Assembly (NCBI RefSeq): GCF_001426405.1
Contig: NZ_LMEP01000001.1
Location: forward strand, 373,241-437,240
Reading direction: 5' to 3'
Source: Streptomyces sp. Root1304
GTDB lineage: Bacteria > Actinomycetota > Actinomycetes > Streptomycetales > Streptomycetaceae
DNA: 64,000 nt
Position numbers and translations under genes: made by a program. Under the pieces are notes generated by a model, which made no database searches, was not told where the DNA came from, and saw nothing but the letters and a program-made list of their open reading frames with translations. Shown here piece by piece: positions 8,024 to 16,604 of the stretch; within the stretch, counting starts at the first letter, position 1; the number at the start of each line of letters is the position of its first letter.

Positions 8024-9241
8024 ATGACGGCTGCTCCCGACACGGCACCCCTACCCCTCCCGCACCCCCTGCGCACCCGCTCCTTCCGGCTGCTCTTCAC
8101 CGGTCGGGCGCTCTCCCTCCTGGGCGACGCCGCCATCCCGGCCGCCCTCGCCCTCGCGGTCCTGGAGGCCACCGGCTCCACCTCCGCGCTCGCCCTGGTC
8201 CTCGGCTGCGCGATGGTGCCCAAGCTGCTCCTGCTGCCGCTGGGCGGGGTCGTGGGCGACCGGTTCGACGCCCGCACGGTCGCGCTCACCACCGACCTCG
8301 TCCGGTGCGTCACCCAGCTCGTCGTCGGCGTCCAGCTGCTCGGCGGCGCCCCGAGCCTCGCCGTGCTGGCGGTCGCCGAGGCGCTCGGCGGCGCGGCGGG
8401 GGCGTTCGCGATGCCGACCAGCTCGCCGCTCGTGAAGGGGACGGTGCCCGCCGGGTCGCTGCACCGGGCCAACGCGGCGATGAGCGTCGCCCAGAGCGCC
8501 GGACGGCTGGGCGGGCCGGCGCTCGCGGGCACCCTCGTCCTGACCGTGGGGCCGGGCTGGGCGTTCGTGCTCGACGCGGCCACCTTCGCCGTCAGCGCCC
8601 TGCTCCTGACGGCGGTGCGGGTGGAGCGGGTGGCCGTCCCGCGCCGCTCGCTCCGGGCCGACCTGATGGAGGGCTGGCGGGAGGTCCGCTCCCGGGACTG
8701 GTACTGGAGCAGCCTCATCGGCCACAGCGCGTGGAACGGCGCCGCGGCCGTCCTGATGACCCTCGGTCCCGCCGTGGCCGTGCAGCGGCTCGGGGGCGGC
8801 ACCACCTGGGTCGTCCTGCTCCAGGTCGGCGCCGTCGGGTTCCTGCTCGGGGCGCTGCTCGCCGACCGGGTCAGCCCCCGGCGCCCGGTCCTCGTGGCGA
8901 ACCTCGGACTCGCCACGTACGCCCTGCCGTTGGTCCTGCTCGCGGTCGCCGCGCCCGCCCCGGTGACGATCGCCGCGTACGGCCTCGCGCAGGCGGGGCT
9001 CGGCTTCCTGTCGCCCGTGTGGTCGACCGCCGTCCAGCGCGAGGTGCCCGCGCACGCGCTGGCGCGGGTCACCTCGTACGACTGGCTGCTCTCGCTGGCC
9101 GCGATGCCCCTGGGATACGTCCTGGCCCCGCTCGCCGCCTCGGCCTGGGGCCCCGGGGTGCCGCTGGTCGCCGCCGCGGTGGCGGTGGGCGGCTGCTGCC
9201 TGGCCACGGTGCTGGTGCCGGGGGTGCGCCGGCTCGCCTGA
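8024..9241 (+). CDS. MFS efflux-type transporter
   Basis: The 405-residue protein has about 12 membrane helices. Its N-terminus, FRLLFTGRALSLLGDA, is typical of the drug-efflux MFS branch related to macrolide and siderophore exporters. The loop 2-3 signature is GGVVGDRFDARTV (a variant of G-x-x-x-D-R-x-x-R). An AQSAGRLGGPALAG motif lies in helix 5. Divergence from marR and the shared operator suggest an inducible exporter. The substrate cannot be read from sequence. Confidence 0.88.
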   Translation: MTAAPDTAPLPLPHPLRTRSFRLLFTGRALSLLGDAAIPAALALAVLEATGSTSALALVLGCAMVPKLLLLPLGGVVGDRFDARTVALTTDLVRCVTQLVVGVQLLGGAPSLAVLAVAEALGGAAGAFAMPTSSPLVKGTVPAGSLHRANAAMSVAQSAGRLGGPALAGTLVLTVGPGWAFVLDAATFAVSALLLTAVRVERVAVPRRSLRADLMEGWREVRSRDWYWSSLIGHSAWNGAAAVLMTLGPAVAVQRLGGGTTWVVLLQVGAVGFLLGALLADRVSPRRPVLVANLGLATYALPLVLLAVAAPAPVTIAAYGLAQAGLGFLSPVWSTAVQREVPAHALARVTSYDWLLSLAAMPLGYVLAPLAASAWGPGVPLVAAAVAVGGCCLATVLVPGVRRLA

Positions 9242-9267
9242 GCGATGCCGGCGGGTACGGACGCGGC

Positions 9268-10032
9268 CTAGAGGGTCTCCTTCAGGAAGTCCGTGAGGAG
9301 GCGGGCCGTCTCGGCCGGGCGTTCCAGGGCCGGGAGGTGTCCCGCCCAGTCGAGGTCGACGCGGCGGGCTGCGGGGAGCAGTCCGGCGAGGTCGTCGGCG
9401 ACGGCCCGGAAGTCGGGGACGTCGTGACCGCCGGAGGCCACCAGGGCGGGGACCGCGATCCCGGCGAGTTCGTCCCGGGTGACCTCGGGGTCGACGGGGT
9501 GGAACTCCTCGGGCGCGGCGAGCTGGACGTCGAAGGCGCGGCGCTGCATCGCGCGGACGAGGGCGCGGGCCTCGGGTCCCGCGTCGGGGCCGAGCCAGGT
9601 GTCGACGTTGAGTTCGACGGCGGCGTCGAGGTCGCCCGCGTCGAGCAGCGCGTCCTCGCGGGCGCCCCAGGCGCGCAGTTCGTCGCTGGGCGCGAAGCCG
9701 GGGATGTTGGAGCCGAGCAGGGCGAGGGCGGAGACGCGGCCGGGGTTGCGGGCGGCGAACTCCAGGGCGACGCAGCCCCCGAAGGAGGAGCCGACCACGG
9801 CCGCGCGGTCGGCGCCGAGGTGGTCGAGGAGGTCCCGGACGTCGTCGGCGTGGGTGTGCCGGGCGTCGACGGGGCTCTCGCCGAAGCCGCGGAGGTCGCA
9901 GCGGACGACCCGGTGTCCCGCCTCGGCGAGCGCCTGGAACTGGCCGTCCCACATCCGGCGGTCGCAGACCCCGGAGTGCAGCAGGAGGACGGTCGAGGGG
10001 CCGTGTCCGGCCGTGTCATGAGAGAGAGTCAC
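9268..10032 (-). CDS. Alpha/beta-fold hydrolase
   Basis: The 254-residue protein has a complete catalytic set: oxyanion region LLLHSGVCDRRMW, nucleophile elbow GSSFGG, acid in SGGHDVPDF and the histidine in WAGHLPALERP. The cap region between is short. It most resembles 3-oxoadipate enol-lactonase-like or generic esterase members; the substrate is unknown. It ends close to the MFS gene (convergent). It starts about 50 bp from the TetR operator region, so it might share that control. Confidence 0.85.
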   Translation of the reverse strand: MTLSHDTAGHGPSTVLLLHSGVCDRRMWDGQFQALAEAGHRVVRCDLRGFGESPVDARHTHADDVRDLLDHLGADRAAVVGSSFGGCVALEFAARNPGRVSALALLGSNIPGFAPSDELRAWGAREDALLDAGDLDAAVELNVDTWLGPDAGPEARALVRAMQRRAFDVQLAAPEEFHPVDPEVTRDELAGIAVPALVASGGHDVPDFRAVADDLAGLLPAARRVDLDWAGHLPALERPAETARLLTDFLKETL

Positions 10033-10085
10033 CCGCCGACCCTAAGGGGTGTCCCCGGGGGCGGCCAGCGGGTTTCCCCCTGGAC

Positions 10086-10143
10086 TTGAACACGTTCAAA
10101 GAGAGGTCTACAGTCAGGACCGCCAGCTTTTGAACGCGTTCAA
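10086..10143 (+). promoter_or_regulatory. TetR-type double operator with embedded promoter
   Basis: Two 14-bp palindromes flank a promoter: TTGAACACGTTCAA (10086-10099, one mismatched central pair) and TTGAACGCGTTCAA (10130-10143, perfect). The first supplies the -35 hexamer TTGAAC (10086-10091); after exactly 17 bp comes TACAGT (10109-10114). The second lies over the start region. A TetR gene is the third gene of the operon downstream and is the obvious candidate to bind both sites. Confidence 0.8.
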
Positions 10144-10156
10144 GGGAGGGTGGGGC

Positions 10157-10591
10157 ATGGACCTCACTGTCATCGCGTACATCGTCTACCTGCTGATCAG
10201 CGTGGCTCTGACCGTCTGGGTCGCGCGCACGCTCAGCCGCAACGGAAGGATCTTCCTCGCGGACGTCCTGCACGGGAACGAGAAGCTCGCCGAAGCGGTC
10301 AACCACCTCCTGGTGGTGGGCTTCTACCTCGTCAACTTCGGCTTCGTCGCCCTCTACCTGAGCCAGGACGCCGCCGTCCTCGACGCCCGCGCGCTCTTCG
10401 AGGCGCTCTCCGTCAAGCTCGGAGTCGTGCTGCTGGTCCTGGGCGTCATGCACCTCGCGAACGTGTACGTGCTCAACAAGATCCGGCGCCGGGGCGTCAT
10501 GGAGCGCGAACAGGTGCCGCCGGTCGGCCCGCACGGCTGGACCGCGGCGCCCAAGGCCGGCCCCTGGGCCCCGCCCGCGCCGCAGCGCTGA
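10157..10591 (+). CDS. Three-helix membrane protein, first gene of TetR operon
   Basis: The 144-residue protein starts at an ATG after GGGAGGG (10144-10150). Three or four hydrophobic helices are seen (IAYIVYLLISVALTVWVA; NHLLVVGFYLVNFGFVALYL; LGVVLLVLGVMHLANVYVL), then a Pro-rich cytoplasmic tail. I do not recognise a named family with confidence. It is cotranscribed with a DCC-family thiol protein and a TetR regulator, which suggests a redox or membrane-stress function by context only. Confidence 0.8.
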   Translation: MDLTVIAYIVYLLISVALTVWVARTLSRNGRIFLADVLHGNEKLAEAVNHLLVVGFYLVNFGFVALYLSQDAAVLDARALFEALSVKLGVVLLVLGVMHLANVYVLNKIRRRGVMEREQVPPVGPHGWTAAPKAGPWAPPAPQR

Positions 10592-10596
10592 CCGCC

Positions 10597-11016
10597 GTGG
10601 CGACCCCCGTGGGCCATCTGACGGTGCTGTACGACGCCGACTGCCCGCTCTGCGTCCACCTCAGGCACTGGCTGCTGCGCCAGCGGCAGCTCGTCCCGCT
10701 CGACCTCGTACCGGCCGGTTCGCAGGAGGCCGGGCGCCGCTTCCCGGACCTCGACCACGCCGCCACCCTGCGGGAGATCACCGTGGTCGGGGACCGGGGG
10801 CAGGTCTACCGGGAGACCGCCGCCTGGATCGTCTGCCTCTGGGCGCTCGCCGACCACCGGGCCAAGGCCCACTGGCTGGCCACCCCCGCCGGGCAGCCCT
10901 TCGCCCGGATGACGGTCCTCGCGGCGGCGAAGTGGCGCGAGGCCCTCAAGGGACCCGGCGCCGACGGCGGACCCTGCGACGACGGGCACTGCGAGGTGCC
11001 CGGTCCGCCCGGTTAG
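10597..11016 (+). CDS. DCC-family thiol-disulfide oxidoreductase-like protein (DUF393)
   Basis: The 139-residue protein has the hallmark YDADCPLCVHL near its N-terminus (Cys16, Cys19), as in the DxxCxxC thioredoxin-like DUF393 family. A central W-x-x-C-L-W helix follows. The tail has extra cysteines (GGPCDDGHC) that could bind metal or form a second disulfide. The GTG start lies 5 bp after the previous stop. A TetR gene begins 11 bp downstream. It probably acts in the cytoplasm. Confidence 0.85.
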   Translation: MATPVGHLTVLYDADCPLCVHLRHWLLRQRQLVPLDLVPAGSQEAGRRFPDLDHAATLREITVVGDRGQVYRETAAWIVCLWALADHRAKAHWLATPAGQPFARMTVLAAAKWREALKGPGADGGPCDDGHCEVPGPPG

Positions 11017-11026
11017 GCTCGGTCCC

Positions 11027-11794
11027 GTGAAGGACGTGAAGGAAGAGAAGCAGGCCGACGAGAAGAAGGCCCCGAAGAGCGAGCAGACCCGCACGCTCAT
11101 CCTCGAAACCGCGCTCCGGCTGTTCAGGGAGCGCGGTTACGACAAGACGACGATGCGGGCCATCGCCCAGGAGGCCGGAGTCTCCGTCGGGAACGCGTAC
11201 TACTACTTCTCGTCCAAGGAGCACCTCGTCCAGGGCTTCTACGACCGGATCGCCGAGGAGCACCAGGCGGCCGTCGAGTCCATCCTGACCGGCGGCGAGA
11301 AGGACCTCACGGCCCGCATCCGCGGGGTCTACCTCGGCTGGCTCGACATCGCCGAGCCGTACCACGAGTTCGCGTCCCAGTTCTTCAAGAACGCCGCCGA
11401 CCCGGACAGCCCGCTCAGCCCGTTCTCGCCGGAGTCCGAGGGCCCGCGCGAGGCGGCGATCGAGGTCCACCGGCGGGTCATCTCCGGGGCCTCCGTGAAG
11501 GTCGACCCGGAACTGGCCGAAGCCCTCCCGCAGTTGCTCTGGCTCCAGCAGATGGGCCTGGTGCTGTTCTGGGTGTACGACCGCTCCGAGGGCGCCGCCA
11601 ACAGCCGCCGCCTGGTGGAGCGCCTCGCGCCGGTCACCGCCCGCGCGATCTCGCTCTCCCGGTTCCGCATCCTGCGCCCGCTGGTCAAGGAGACCCACGA
11701 GCTGCTCTCCGACTTCATGCCCACGGCAGCCGGAATGGCGGCCTCGGGCAAGCCCAGGAAGCGGGCCGACCCGAAGGCGCCGGAGACCTCGTGA
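11027..11794 (+). CDS. TetR/AcrR-family transcriptional regulator
   Basis: The 255-residue regulator has an N-terminal HTH (TRTLILETALRLFRERGYDK then IAQEAGVSVGNAYYYF) and a large helical ligand domain. A Lys/Glu-rich N-terminal tail precedes the HTH and the C-terminus is basic. It is the last gene of the operon whose promoter is embraced by two palindromes, so autorepression is likely. A very long hairpin follows its stop. Confidence 0.92.
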   Translation: MKDVKEEKQADEKKAPKSEQTRTLILETALRLFRERGYDKTTMRAIAQEAGVSVGNAYYYFSSKEHLVQGFYDRIAEEHQAAVESILTGGEKDLTARIRGVYLGWLDIAEPYHEFASQFFKNAADPDSPLSPFSPESEGPREAAIEVHRRVISGASVKVDPELAEALPQLLWLQQMGLVLFWVYDRSEGAANSRRLVERLAPVTARAISLSRFRILRPLVKETHELLSDFMPTAAGMAASGKPRKRADPKAPETS

Positions 11795-11797
11795 GAA

Positions 11798-11844
11798 CGG
11801 GCCCGGCCCCGTCCGACGGTTCGCGTCGGACGGGGCCGGGCCCG
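11798..11844 (+). terminator. 21-bp perfect hairpin terminator
   Basis: Arms 11798-11818 and 11824-11844 are perfectly complementary, with a GTTCG loop. It begins 3 bp after the TetR gene stop. There is no T-tract, as is common for actinobacterial terminators. Confidence 0.85.
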
Positions 11845-11865
11845 GCGTGAAGGGCCGTACGGACC

Positions 11866-11890
11866 CTAGTCTCCTGACTCAGAAGACTAG
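11866..11890. repeat. 25-bp palindrome over the stop codon of the binding-protein gene
   Basis: CTAGTCTCCTGA (11866-11877) and TCAGAAGACTAG (11879-11890) form 12-bp arms with one mismatch around a single central base. The right arm includes the TAG stop of the leftward gene. It is too compact for a good hairpin loop and looks like a protein-binding palindrome or a mirrored terminator remnant. Confidence 0.5.
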
Positions 11891-13440
11891 ATCCAGCTGA
11901 GCTCCCACAGGCGCCAGATGCCCGTACCGTCCGTGAGGTACTGGGAGCCGGCGACCGCCTCGGCGGAGAGGACGTAGTCCTTCTTCTGCCAGATCGGGAC
12001 GAGCGGGACGTCGGTGGCGACCTCGCTCTGGATCGCCTTGAAGTCGGCGGTCGCGCGCGACCGGTCGCTGTACTGCTGGGTCGACGAGATCAGCCGGTCG
12101 ATCCGCTTGCTGGAGAACTCGTTGTGCAGGGTGTTCTCGGTGCCGACGAGCGGCGCGGTGAAGCTGTCGGAGTCGGGGAAGTCGGGGAGCCAGCCGACGG
12201 TGTACGCGTCATAGGTGCCCTTCGCGTACGCCTTCTGGAACTCCGTCCACTTGATTTCCACCGCCTCGACCTCGAAGAGGCCGGTCTCCTCCAGCTGCCG
12301 CTTGATCTCGACGGTCTCGGCGGCGTAGGTGGCGTCCTTGCGGTAGCCGAAGCTGAACTTCACCGGGGTCTTGATCCCGGCGTCCTTCAGGATCTTCTTC
12401 GCCGTCTTGGCGCTCGGCTCCGGGTAGGCGTCGTAGAAGGCGGTGCTGTGCCCGACGAAGCCCTGCGGGATGAGCGAGTACAGCGGCTCGACCGTGCCCT
12501 TGTACGCGCCCGTGGTGATCGCCGGGCGGTCCAGGACCGCGGCGACCGCCTGCCGTACGGCCTTGTCCGCCATGGGCGTGCCGGGCCGGACGTTGAAGAC
12601 GAGGTTGCGGATCTCGGCGCTCTCCGCCTCGGTGAGCCGCGTCCCGTCCTTGGTGTCCAGGGAGGAGAGGAAGTCCGGCGGGAGCTGCCGGTGCGTCACC
12701 TGGACGTCCTTCGCCCGCCAGGCGTTGGCGAGGTCCTCGGACTGCGCGTAGTACTTCACGAGGACCGGGCCGCCCTTCTTGACGACGGCGCCCCGGTAGT
12801 TCGGGTTGGGCTCCAGGAGCGCGGTCTTGCCCGGCTTGTACTCCTTGAGGACGTACGGCCCGGATCCGTCGACCGCCGCGCCCGAGCGCAGCGCCTTCTC
12901 CGGGTACTTGTCCTTGTCGACGATCGAACCGGCACCCGTGGCCACCTTCAGCGGGAACGTGGCGTCCCGGGCACTCAGGTGGAAGGTGACGGTGCGGCCC
13001 TCGGCCGAGACGCTCTTCAGCGTCGGGAAGAGGGGCTGCGGACCGACGTCCGTCTTGATGCGCAGCATCCGCTCGAAGGAGTACTTGACGTCCTCGACGG
13101 TGACCTTGCGCCCGTTGGAGAACGAGAGGTCGTCACGGAGCGTGCACTGATAGGTAGTGAGCTTGGTGCCCACGAACTTGCAACTCTCGGCGGCGTCGGG
13201 GACCGGGGTCGTGAACCCCGGCTTGAACGTCAGCAGAGACTGGAAAACGTTGCTGTACATGGCCCAGGAACCGGCGTCGTACGCGCCGGCCGGGTCCAGT
13301 GAAGTGACCTCGTCGGTTGTGCCGACGCTGATCGGGTCGGTCCTGCCGGCGTCGGAGGGCAGGAGTTGCCAGCCCCCGACTCCGGCGGCCACCAGTACTC
13401 CACAAGTGATGAGGATCCGCAGACGGACCGTCGACCGCAT
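11887..13440 (-). CDS. ABC transporter substrate-binding protein, oligopeptide/nickel family 5
   Basis: The 517-residue protein of the SBP_bac_5 type shows VGTTDEVTSLDPAGAYD at the mature N-terminus, LRDDLSFSNGRKVTVEDVKYSFERM in the ligand cleft, and the GSGPYVLKEY and WLPDFPDSDSF motifs. The ATG at 13440 has AAGGAAG upstream. The N-terminal hydrophobic segment (LRILITCGVLVAAGVGGWQLL) has no lipobox cysteine, so it looks like an uncleaved anchor, unlike most Gram-positive binding proteins. No permease or ATPase genes adjoin, so it is an orphan that must serve a transporter elsewhere. Confidence 0.88.
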   Translation of the reverse strand: MRSTVRLRILITCGVLVAAGVGGWQLLPSDAGRTDPISVGTTDEVTSLDPAGAYDAGSWAMYSNVFQSLLTFKPGFTTPVPDAAESCKFVGTKLTTYQCTLRDDLSFSNGRKVTVEDVKYSFERMLRIKTDVGPQPLFPTLKSVSAEGRTVTFHLSARDATFPLKVATGAGSIVDKDKYPEKALRSGAAVDGSGPYVLKEYKPGKTALLEPNPNYRGAVVKKGGPVLVKYYAQSEDLANAWRAKDVQVTHRQLPPDFLSSLDTKDGTRLTEAESAEIRNLVFNVRPGTPMADKAVRQAVAAVLDRPAITTGAYKGTVEPLYSLIPQGFVGHSTAFYDAYPEPSAKTAKKILKDAGIKTPVKFSFGYRKDATYAAETVEIKRQLEETGLFEVEAVEIKWTEFQKAYAKGTYDAYTVGWLPDFPDSDSFTAPLVGTENTLHNEFSSKRIDRLISSTQQYSDRSRATADFKAIQSEVATDVPLVPIWQKKDYVLSAEAVAGSQYLTDGTGIWRLWELSWI

Positions 13441-13633
13441 TGCCGTGCTTCCTTTTTTCGTCCACCCCAGCTGCGACAACCCCCCGGAATCGTCGCGATG
13501 GCGTCATCCCATCACACCGATTTCACAAGTGGAAGAGAAAACTTTCACACCACAGGTATATGTCCGGGAAATGCGAATTTAAGTCGATGAGCAGCACGTA
13601 TCGGTCTCGGAGCAGGGAGTGACCCTGCCCCAT

Positions 13634-14944
13634 TTACGCCTGTTTCGAGGCGAGTTCGACGATCGTGATGTCGGAGGGGGCGCCGACCCGGACCGGAGGG
13701 CCCCAGGCGCCCGCGCCCCGGGACACGTACAGCTGGGTGTCCCCGTAGCGTTCGAGCCCGGCGACGGTCGGGTTGGCCAGTTCGGCGAGGTAGTTGCCGG
13801 GCCAGAGCTGACCGCCGTGGGTGTGGCCGGAGAGCTGGAGGTCCACGCCGTGGCGTACGGCGTCGTGGACGACGATCGGCTGGTGCGCCAGGAGGACGGC
13901 GGCGCGGGCCCGGTCGCGGTCGCCGAGCGCCCGCCCGAAGTCGGGACCGTGGCCCTCGCTCTCCCCGGCGACGTCGTCGACACCGGCGAGGTCGAAGCCG
14001 GCCGCGATCTCCACGCGCTCGTTGCGCAGCGGGTGCAGGCCCAGCTCGCGGACGTGGTCGACCCAGGCGTCGGCGCCGGAGAAGTACTCGTGGTTGCCGG
14101 TCACGAAGAAGGAGCCGTGGCGGGCACGGAGCCGGGCGAGCGGCTCGGCGGCGGAGCCGAGGTCCTGGACCGTGCCGTCGACGAGGTCGCCGACGACGGC
14201 GATCAGGTCGGGCTGGGCGGAGTTGATCGTGTCCACGATGCGCTGGGTGTGGGCGCGGCCCAGGATCGGTCCGAGGTGGATGTCGGACACGACGGCGATC
14301 CGGTAGCCGTGGACGGCGCGCGGGATCTTGGCGAGCGGGACGGTGACCCGCTTGATCCGGGGGCCGCGCAGGACGCCGTACGTCCCGTAGCCGACGGTCC
14401 CGACGGCGACGGCGGCGGCGGTGCCGCCCACGACCCGGGAGACGAAGAGCCGCCGGGAGACGTCGGCGGGGGTCTCGGAGGCCTCGGGGGCAGGGTTCGC
14501 GGGGGCTGGGGCCTCGGGGAGCGTCTCCGCTGCCGGTGCAGTGTCCGGGACCGGGGACGGTGCCGGTGCCGGTGCCGGTGCCGGTGCCGGTACGGGCGTC
14601 CCCGCCGGCGCCGTCGCCCTCGCGTCCCGCCGGACCAGCCAGGCGCGCAGGGCGGGCCGGACGGCCTCGCCGACGAGCAGGGCCAGGGTCAGGTACAGGA
14701 GCAGCGCGAGCCACAGGAACCCGGGCCAGGCGACCGCCTGCTGGAGCGTGAAGGGCGCTCCGGCGCGGGAGGAGACCAGGGCCGCGACGGAGAGCAGCGG
14801 CAGGGCCACGACGGCGGCCGTGCCCAGGCGGCGCGGCAGGCCGCCGCGCGTCGTGACGTCACGCACGAGGCGCTGCCACACATAGCGGTGGACCGCGACG
14901 AGCAGCGCGAGCACCACGATCAGAACCAGCAGGAAGACGACCAC
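13634..14944 (-). CDS. Membrane-anchored metallophosphoesterase
   Basis: The 436-residue protein has four N-terminal hydrophobic segments, then an Ala-Pro repeat linker encoded by GGTGCC repeats, then a TAT-like or anchor segment (RRLFVSRVVGGTAAAVAVG). The calcineurin-like domain follows with the full metal set: SDIHLG, GDLVD, GNHEY, LAHQP and GHTHGGQ. The last motif is typical of YkuE/YaeI-type phosphodiesterases, which act on lipids or cell-wall precursors outside the membrane. The start is the GTG at 14944. Confidence 0.88.
   Translation of the reverse strand: MVVFLLVLIVVLALLVAVHRYVWQRLVRDVTTRGGLPRRLGTAAVVALPLLSVAALVSSRAGAPFTLQQAVAWPGFLWLALLLYLTLALLVGEAVRPALRAWLVRRDARATAPAGTPVPAPAPAPAPAPSPVPDTAPAAETLPEAPAPANPAPEASETPADVSRRLFVSRVVGGTAAAVAVGTVGYGTYGVLRGPRIKRVTVPLAKIPRAVHGYRIAVVSDIHLGPILGRAHTQRIVDTINSAQPDLIAVVGDLVDGTVQDLGSAAEPLARLRARHGSFFVTGNHEYFSGADAWVDHVRELGLHPLRNERVEIAAGFDLAGVDDVAGESEGHGPDFGRALGDRDRARAAVLLAHQPIVVHDAVRHGVDLQLSGHTHGGQLWPGNYLAELANPTVAGLERYGDTQLYVSRGAGAWGPPVRVGAPSDITIVELASKQA
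14559..14588. repeat. Five tandem GGTGCC hexamers
   Basis: Exact hexamer repeats encode the Pro-Ala linker of the metallophosphoesterase. Copy number change would lengthen or shorten the linker in frame. Confidence 0.8.
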
Positions 14945-14980
14945 GTCCCGGAACCCCCTCTTGTCACCGCTCGCGCGGTT

Positions 14981-15226
14981 CTAGCCGTCCGCGCGGCGCG
15001 CGGCGCGCACTCCACGCAACCCGAGCACCCCGATCACCGTCCCCAGGACAAAGGACGTGACGGCGAGCAGCAGATGAACCCAGAAGTAGGCGGTCGGGTC
15101 GCCCGCGTCGTCGAAGGCGAGGCCGCTCCCGTCGTTCCAGAGGTTCTTGACGAAGGTGATCCAGATGAACCAGCTCCACACCCCGAACGCGAGCAGGAAC
15201 CAGGAGACGCGGCCGCTGAGCTTCAT
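14981..15226 (-). CDS. SCO4848-family small membrane protein
   Basis: The 81-residue protein has two membrane helices (WFLLAFGVWSWFIWITFV and WVHLLLAVTSFVLGTVIGVL) joined by a polar loop with DGSGLAFDDAGDPTAY. It is a conserved actinobacterial small protein of unknown function, and the family label is from memory of the Streptomyces core. It lies between the phosphoesterase and the divergent carboxypeptidase gene. Confidence 0.75.
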   Translation of the reverse strand: MKLSGRVSWFLLAFGVWSWFIWITFVKNLWNDGSGLAFDDAGDPTAYFWVHLLLAVTSFVLGTVIGVLGLRGVRAARRADG

Positions 15227-15335
15227 GACCCCAGTATCACCGTGCGCCTCCACGGCCCCGCGTCCGGGTGGACGAGCCCGCGCGAACCGCCAGCCGGGGT
15301 TCGGATCGCTCTTCCGTACCTGTACGTTCACGACC

Positions 15336-16604
15336 GTGTCTGCTTCGAAGAAGACCGCTTGGGCGGTCGCCGCTGCTCTGTTTCTTCCCCTCGTCGCCGC
15401 CGGGCCCGCCCACGCGGACCCGAAGGACGACAAGGAGAAGCAGCAGCCCAAGCCGCCCGCCGCGATGTCCTCGGTCGGCGGTCCCCTGCTCGGCACCCCC
15501 GGGACGCAGGTGAAGCTGGGCCCCGGCGCCCCGGTCCTGCCGAAGGAGCTGTCCGGCCGGTCCTGGATCGTCGCCGACGCGGAGAACGGCCAGATCCTCG
15601 CCTCGCACAACGCGCACTGGCCGCTCGCCCCCGCGTCCACCCTCAAGATGCTCTTCGCGGACACCCTGCTGCCGAAGTTCCCCCGCACCCAGAACCACCT
15701 GGTGGCCCCCGCGGACCTGGCCGGGATGGGCGAGGGCTCCAGCCTGGTCGGCATCAAGGAGAAGCAGACCTACAGCGTCCACGACCTGTGGCTCGGCGTC
15801 TTCCTGCGCTCCGGTAACGACGCCGTACACGTGCTGACCAGCATGAACAACGGCCTGCGGCAGACCGTGAAGGACATGAACGACCGGGCGGCCGAGCTCC
15901 AGGCGCTCGACACCCACGTCGTCTCCCCGGACGGCTACGACGCCCCGGGCCAGGTCTCCTCCGCGTACGACCTGACACTGATCGCCCGCGACGGCATGCA
16001 GAACCCGGACTTCCGCGAGTACGCCGCCACGCCGCGGGCCGCCTTCCCCGGCGAGCAGAAGCCGGGCAAGAAGCGCGAGACCTTCGAGATCCAGAACACC
16101 AACCGGCTGCTCACCGGTGACCTCGGCGTCGCCCCGTACCAGGGCATCGCCGGGGTCAAGAACGGCAACACCACCCACGCGGGCGCCACCTTCACCGGGG
16201 TCGCCGAGCGCAACGGCAAGGTGCTGCTCGTCACCGTCATGAACCCCTCGTCGAAGGAGCAGCACGCGGTCTACCGCGAGGCCGCCCGGCTGCTCGACTG
16301 GGGCTTCGCGGCGGCCGGGAAGGTGACGCCGGTCGGCGAGCTGGTGCCGCCGAGGTCCGCCCGTACCGGGACGTCCGCCCCGGACACGGGCACCGCGCCC
16401 GCCCCCGGCAAGAACGCGCCGGACGGGCCCGTCCAGGCGGCGGTCGCCGAGAAGTCCGGCGGTGTCGGGATCGCGCTGGCCGTGGCGGGCGGCGTGCTCG
16501 TGCTGCTCGCCGGGGCGGTCTTCCTGGTCAACCGCCGCTGGCCGCTGGCCGGGGCGCAGGGCCGGCGTCGTCGCTCGGAGCGGACTCCCGACGTGAATCC
16601 GTAG
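15336..16604 (+). CDS. D-alanyl-D-alanine carboxypeptidase-like protein (peptidase S11)
   Basis: The 422-residue exported protein has a Sec signal peptide ending in AGPAHA, and should trim peptidoglycan stem peptides at the cell surface. The catalytic motifs are PASTLKML (Ser-x-x-Lys), SGN in LRSGNDAVHVL, and KNG in GVKNGNTTHAG where most S11 enzymes have KTG. A C-terminal linker and membrane helix (IALAVAGGVLVLLAGAVFLV) plus an Arg-rich tail anchor it. The GTG at 15336 is the start. Its 3' end overlaps the convergent BrkB-type gene by 77 bp. Confidence 0.87.
   Translation: MSASKKTAWAVAAALFLPLVAAGPAHADPKDDKEKQQPKPPAAMSSVGGPLLGTPGTQVKLGPGAPVLPKELSGRSWIVADAENGQILASHNAHWPLAPASTLKMLFADTLLPKFPRTQNHLVAPADLAGMGEGSSLVGIKEKQTYSVHDLWLGVFLRSGNDAVHVLTSMNNGLRQTVKDMNDRAAELQALDTHVVSPDGYDAPGQVSSAYDLTLIARDGMQNPDFREYAATPRAAFPGEQKPGKKRETFEIQNTNRLLTGDLGVAPYQGIAGVKNGNTTHAGATFTGVAERNGKVLLVTVMNPSSKEQHAVYREAARLLDWGFAAAGKVTPVGELVPPRSARTGTSAPDTGTAPAPGKNAPDGPVQAAVAEKSGGVGIALAVAGGVLVLLAGAVFLVNRRWPLAGAQGRRRRSERTPDVNP

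Noticed and set aside
13619..15817. A 732-residue plus-strand open frame
   Set aside because: It runs antisense to the metallophosphoesterase, whose five metal motifs show that the minus strand is coding.
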